This document shows positions 61,276-64,000 of a stretch of 64,000 nt of DNA, in pieces. The position numbers and the translations under genes are program-made. This DNA is from Rhodospirillaceae bacterium (GTDB taxonomy: Bacteria > Pseudomonadota > Alphaproteobacteria > Rhodospirillales > Casp-alpha2): assembly GCA_016845145.1 (NCBI GenBank), contig JAERTE010000103.1, forward strand, positions 62,001 through 126,000, written 5' to 3'. The notes below the pieces were generated by a model. That model saw only the letters and a list, made by a program, of their open reading frames with translations. It ran no database searches and was not told the origin of the DNA. Numbering within the stretch: position 1 is the stretch's first letter; each line of letters begins with the position of its first letter.

Positions 61276-61782
61276 ATGTCGATAATCGAAAAGAAAGAAA
61301 TTGGCCTTGATTCGGATCTTTCGAATTTCGCCGATTTGGAAGAGGCGCTGGAGTGTTGGAAGCGATGGTGTGGTGGGTCTCATGCGCCGACCTGGCGCGC
61401 TGTCGACATGATGGATATACCCGCCCAGTTGCTTCCGTCCACCATCGTCGTTGATGTCGTAGAGCGCGGCAACGATCTCAAATTTCGGTTTTGGGGGTCG
61501 GCAATGGTTGATCTTTATGGCGCGGAGCTTACGGGCAAGCTGTATTCTGACGCTTCCGACACGCTGTTCGGTAATTTGCCGCACGCGCAGTATCAACAAG
61601 TTATCGAAACAGGTATCCCTAAGCTGTACCGCGTAACCATCCGCCGTCCAAACAACATGATCGCGGAGCGACTCAACCTCCGTCTTCCAATCGTTGATGA
61701 GCACGGAAACGTGTCGAAGGTCATGACCATCGTGCAAATCCAATACCACAAAAGCGATGATCCAGAGCAGCCAGCACAGTAG
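61276..61782 (+). CDS. single-PAS protein (PAS_5 family)
   Basis: A 168-residue soluble protein containing one PAS-type fold. FADLEEALECWKRWCGGSHA and PTWRAVDMMDIPAQLLPSTI open it, then VVERGNDLKFRFWGSAMVDL and a final sheet strand KVMTIVQIQYHKSD. PAS_5 proteins of this shape are abundant in Rhodospirillales and lack an output domain; they may bind a ligand and act on a partner, such as the nearby kinase. It diverges from the CHASE kinase and converges with the aspartate dehydrogenase gene (6 nt between stops). Confidence 0.8.
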   Translation: MSIIEKKEIGLDSDLSNFADLEEALECWKRWCGGSHAPTWRAVDMMDIPAQLLPSTIVVDVVERGNDLKFRFWGSAMVDLYGAELTGKLYSDASDTLFGNLPHAQYQQVIETGIPKLYRVTIRRPNNMIAERLNLRLPIVDEHGNVSKVMTIVQIQYHKSDDPEQPAQ

Positions 61783-61788
61783 ATCGGC

Positions 61789-62613
61789 TTAAGTACCGAC
61801 CGTGAACGGCGCGACCAGACGCTCCAAAGTCGCCATGGCGGAAAGCGGTGTGAGCTTGCCGGTGGCAGGGTTTTCGGGAATTGGCACGCCGGCGATGGTC
61901 ATCTCGAAACGGGTCGAGTCCGCTTCGACCTGGATATTGTGGGTGTTGCGGTCGACGTCCGGATCAGCCCAAATCTCATACTCCGTACGATCCGGCCCGA
62001 TACCGGCTAAAGCCAACGCCACGGCGACATTTACATTCGCCGGAAACTTTGCCGCCGCATCGCGCACACTGCCCTTATAGAGGCACAAGGGTTCTGACAA
62101 ATCATCAAGATCGAACCCCTGCTCAATCACAAACGGAGCCTTCTTCAGGCCGGCCGGCGGCTTTCGAGTTTTCATCACCACCGAAGATACCTCGCCCTTG
62201 GCCGCCGCGCGCACCGCATCAAACCCCACCAGTGCGCCTGTAGCGGCAATCAATGTGGCACCTGTGTCACGTGCGCGATCAACCAGGTCGAGCCGCTCCA
62301 GCAACGATGTCAGCGTCAGCACCACCACGGTCTTTCCCTGTTCAACCGCAGGCTCCACCAGCTCCGCGAAATGCTTCGGCGGTAGCCCTTCCAACAGTAC
62401 ATCTGATGCTTCCACCAATCCGGCAAGATCAAGCACCGGAGGCGGTGAACGGAAATCCGCAACCCGGTTACGCGCACGATCCTTATCGCCGGCGGAGACC
62501 GCCACAAGTTTCAGGCCGTCGACGCCGCCATCCAACCAACGGGCGACGGGCATACCAACTGCACCCAACCCCGCGATGCCGACTTTCAGAGGTTGAGAAG
62601 GACGCAAGGACAT
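61789..62613 (-). CDS. aspartate dehydrogenase-like protein (NadX/DUF108)
   Basis: A 274-residue NAD(P)-binding oxidoreductase. VGIAGLGAVGMPVARWLDGG is the dinucleotide motif. EASDVLLEGLPPKHFAE and the late block IPENPATGKLTPLSAMATLE are the aspartate dehydrogenase signature. Family enzymes oxidise L-aspartate to iminoaspartate for NAD synthesis or assimilate ammonia in reverse. It starts 3 nt after the stop of the MerR gene, so the two form an operon; a connection to leucine metabolism is not known. Confidence 0.82.
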   Translation of the reverse strand: MSLRPSQPLKVGIAGLGAVGMPVARWLDGGVDGLKLVAVSAGDKDRARNRVADFRSPPPVLDLAGLVEASDVLLEGLPPKHFAELVEPAVEQGKTVVVLTLTSLLERLDLVDRARDTGATLIAATGALVGFDAVRAAAKGEVSSVVMKTRKPPAGLKKAPFVIEQGFDLDDLSEPLCLYKGSVRDAAAKFPANVNVAVALALAGIGPDRTEYEIWADPDVDRNTHNIQVEADSTRFEMTIAGVPIPENPATGKLTPLSAMATLERLVAPFTVGT

Positions 62614-62616
62614 GGA

Positions 62617-62997
62617 TTATACCTTTTTCTGATTGAGGAGCTTTTCGCATTGCTCCTCGCGTTCACGAATTTCCGAGATCACGGTGTCGATATCCATCCG
62701 CTGAAGCTCCAACGATTCCCGACGTTCACGAAGTTTCGCCAAAAACAGGTTCAACTGTGCGGCCTCGGTCGGGTCGGCGTCATAAAGGTCGATCATCTCG
62801 CGGATTTCTTCGAGCGAAAATCCGAGCCGCTTGCCGCGCATGACCAATTGCAGGCGCACCCGATCGCGTGGGTGATAGACACGTCTCTGTCCGCGCCGCT
62901 CCGGCGATATCAAACCCTTGTCTTCATAGAACCGGATGGTCCTCGTGGTGACGTCGAATTCCTTGGCCAATTGGGCAATCGAGTAGGTTTCGCTCAT
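62617..62997 (-). CDS. liuR: MerR-family regulator, LiuR-type
   Basis: A 126-residue regulator. The winged helix YSIAQLAKEFDVTTRTIRFY is followed by EDKGLISPERRGQRRVYHPR and DRVRLQLVMRGKRLGFSLEE, then a long dimerisation helix (residues 75-120) with no cysteines for metal binding. MerR proteins of this shape without ligand cysteines regulate leucine/isovalerate genes as LiuR. The liu operon is 9 kb away. The gene has its own ACGT-containing site 20-35 nt upstream. The name is by similarity of pattern and genome context. Confidence 0.75.
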   Translation of the reverse strand: MSETYSIAQLAKEFDVTTRTIRFYEDKGLISPERRGQRRVYHPRDRVRLQLVMRGKRLGFSLEEIREMIDLYDADPTEAAQLNLFLAKLRERRESLELQRMDIDTVISEIREREEQCEKLLNQKKV

Positions 62998-63016
62998 GCC
63001 TATAAGCTACTTTCCC

Positions 63017-63032
63017 TTAACGTGAAGGTAAA
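63017..63032. promoter_or_regulatory. candidate LiuR operator upstream of liuR
   Basis: TTAACGTGAAGGTAAA (minus strand TTTACCTTCACGTTAA) matches 13 of 16 bases of the core of the palindrome in the liu promoter (TTTACGTTTACGTAAA). It lies 20-35 nt upstream of the liuR ATG, a position suited to autoregulation. Confidence 0.5.
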
Positions 63033-63040
63033 CATCCACT

Positions 63041-64000
63041 CTACAGCAAAATCAACGCAGCCAGACCAAGAAATACGAAAAACCCGACCACATCCGTAAT
63101 CGTCGTCAGGAAGACACTTGAGGCAATAGCAGGGTCTATATCATTGCGATCGAGAACCAACGGAATCATTGTGCCGGCCAGACCGGCTACCAGCATATTC
63201 ACCACCATAGCAATGGCGATCACGCCGCCGAGCATGGGATTGTTGAACCAGGCCCACGCAACGCCACCCGCGAGCACGGCAAACACCAGACCATTGGCAC
63301 ATCCAACCAACAACTCCTTGCCGATCAGTCTCGTGGTATTGGTCGCGGTCAGTTCTTTCATAGCCAAGGCCCGCACGACGACAGTCAACGTCTGCGTGCC
63401 GGCGTTCCCTCCCATGGAGGCAACAATGGGCATGAGGATTGCCAAGGCGACAATTTCATCCAGCGTCGCATCAAACAGGCCAATGACCACCGAGGCGACG
63501 ATGGCCGTCAACAAATTGACAAACAGCCATGAAAACCGCGATCGCGTCGTATCCAATACAGCGTCATAGAGATCATCTTCGCGCACACCGCCCATACGCA
63601 TGATGTCTTCTTCGTGTTCTTCATCGATAACGTCGACGATGTCATCAATGGTAATGGCGCCGATCAATCGGCCGCCCTCGTCCACTACGGGCGCTGATAC
63701 CAAGTCACGCTGGCGGAACAGAAACGCCACATCCTCCTGGTCGGTGGTTACCGGAATAACCTTCATATCCGGTTCCATAACTTCTGCCATCTTGACCGGG
63801 CGGCGGGTCCTGAGCACCTTATCGAGCCATACCATGCCGACCGGCCGATGCGCAGGGTCGACGACATAAATCACGTAGAATTGGTCCGGCAGCGGATTGT
63901 CATCACTGTCGGCGTTTTGGCGCATGAAATCGATGGTGTCGCCAACGTTCCAGAAGGTCGGGACCGTCACCAATTCCCGCTGCATCAAACGCCCGGCACT
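63041..64000 (-). CDS. mgtE: magnesium channel/transporter MgtE, C-terminal part
   Basis: The gene enters from the right edge; the visible frame begins SAGRLMMQRELVTVPTFWNV, typical of the end of the MgtE N-domain. Two CBS domains follow (FYVIYVVDPAHRPVGMVWLD; APVVDEGGRLIGAITIDDIV) and five membrane helices with the pore motif MPIVASMGGNAGTQTLTVVV. MgtE is a dimeric Mg2+ channel whose CBS pair and N-domain close the pore at high Mg2+. The stop is 43 nt upstream of the liuR start. The first part, including about 120 residues of N-domain, is outside the window. Confidence 0.92.
   Translation of the reverse strand, partial: SAGRLMQRELVTVPTFWNVGDTIDFMRQNADSDDNPLPDQFYVIYVVDPAHRPVGMVWLDKVLRTRRPVKMAEVMEPDMKVIPVTTDQEDVAFLFRQRDLVSAPVVDEGGRLIGAITIDDIVDVIDEEHEEDIMRMGGVREDDLYDAVLDTTRSRFSWLFVNLLTAIVASVVIGLFDATLDEIVALAILMPIVASMGGNAGTQTLTVVVRALAMKELTATNTTRLIGKELLVGCANGLVFAVLAGGVAWAWFNNPMLGGVIAIAMVVNMLVAGLAGTMIPLVLDRNDIDPAIASSVFLTTITDVVGFFVFLGLAALILL

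Overview
The window looks like a chromosomal segment of an alphaproteobacterium, most likely a Rhodospirillales-type, flagellated, respiratory, probably aquatic organism. This is an inference from gene content: PutA with a divergent Lrp-type PutR, an ELM1-family protein, DUF1489, HspQ, NnrU, a MerR/LiuR-type regulator, PAS-rich hybrid kinases, and a base composition in the mid-50s per cent GC by eye. Genes are tightly packed, with many 1-4 nt stop/start overlaps and several overlapping convergent 3' ends. I see no tRNA, rRNA, CRISPR array, insertion sequence or prophage. Both ends are cut: an MrpC-type subunit on the left and an MgtE-type Mg2+ channel on the right.

Layout. 0-7 kb: the distal half of an Mrp-type cation/proton antiporter operon (MrpC end, three MrpD-like subunits and a small two-helix protein) running without a gap into an IlvD/Edd dehydratase. 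7-10.4 kb: minus-strand accessory genes (an orphan Panacea-domain protein, two short flagellar-type or unknown proteins, an alpha/beta hydrolase, two lipoproteins). 10.4-14.2 kb: putA and its divergent regulator. 14.2-18 kb: KdsC-like phosphatase, acyl-CoA synthetase and GMC oxidoreductase. 18-20.3 kb: a receiver-CheC-histidine kinase operon behind a 19-nt palindrome. 20.4-30 kb: housekeeping and mixed metabolic genes (NnrU, SMR exporter, DUF454, GmhB-like phosphatase, FAH-family enzyme, ELM1, HspQ, CoA-transferase, TPR-sulfotransferase, PyrE, rhodanese). 30-36.8 kb: TerB-like protein, a globin fused to a chemoreceptor signalling tip, TlpA thioredoxin, a peptide-type solute-binding protein, GNAT, a CocE-type hydrolase and a tandem universal stress protein. 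37-41.5 kb: a 1112-residue hybrid kinase, a winged-helix-like protein and a stand-alone HPt protein. 41.6-53.4 kb: a 14-gene minus-strand leucine/isovalerate catabolic (liu) operon. 53.5-61.8 kb: CMD-family protein, secreted protein plus Tat-type TlpA, HD-GYP protein, flavin monooxygenase, CHASE hybrid kinase, PAS protein. 61.8-64 kb: aspartate dehydrogenase-like gene, LiuR-type MerR regulator, MgtE.

How the parts connect. The liu operon holds the visible steps from isovaleryl-CoA to acetyl-CoA plus acetoacetate (LiuA, LiuB/LiuD, LiuC, LiuE, a thiolase). It starts from a promoter whose 17-nt spacer and -35 box are covered by a 24-bp ACGT-rich palindrome. A related 16-bp sequence lies just upstream of the MerR gene 9 kb away, which suggests LiuR control of both.

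The most unusual protein is the 293-residue soluble fusion of a flavohaemoglobin-type globin (B10 Tyr, E7 Gln and F8 His all present) to only the hairpin tip of a methyl-accepting chemotaxis domain. Other points of note are repeated short tandem duplications across stop codons, an RR-CheC-kinase operon with a perfect operator-like palindrome, an orphan Panacea protein, and a GmhB-like phosphatase with altered metal ligands. All function assignments come from reading the sequence and recalling families; no database search was run.
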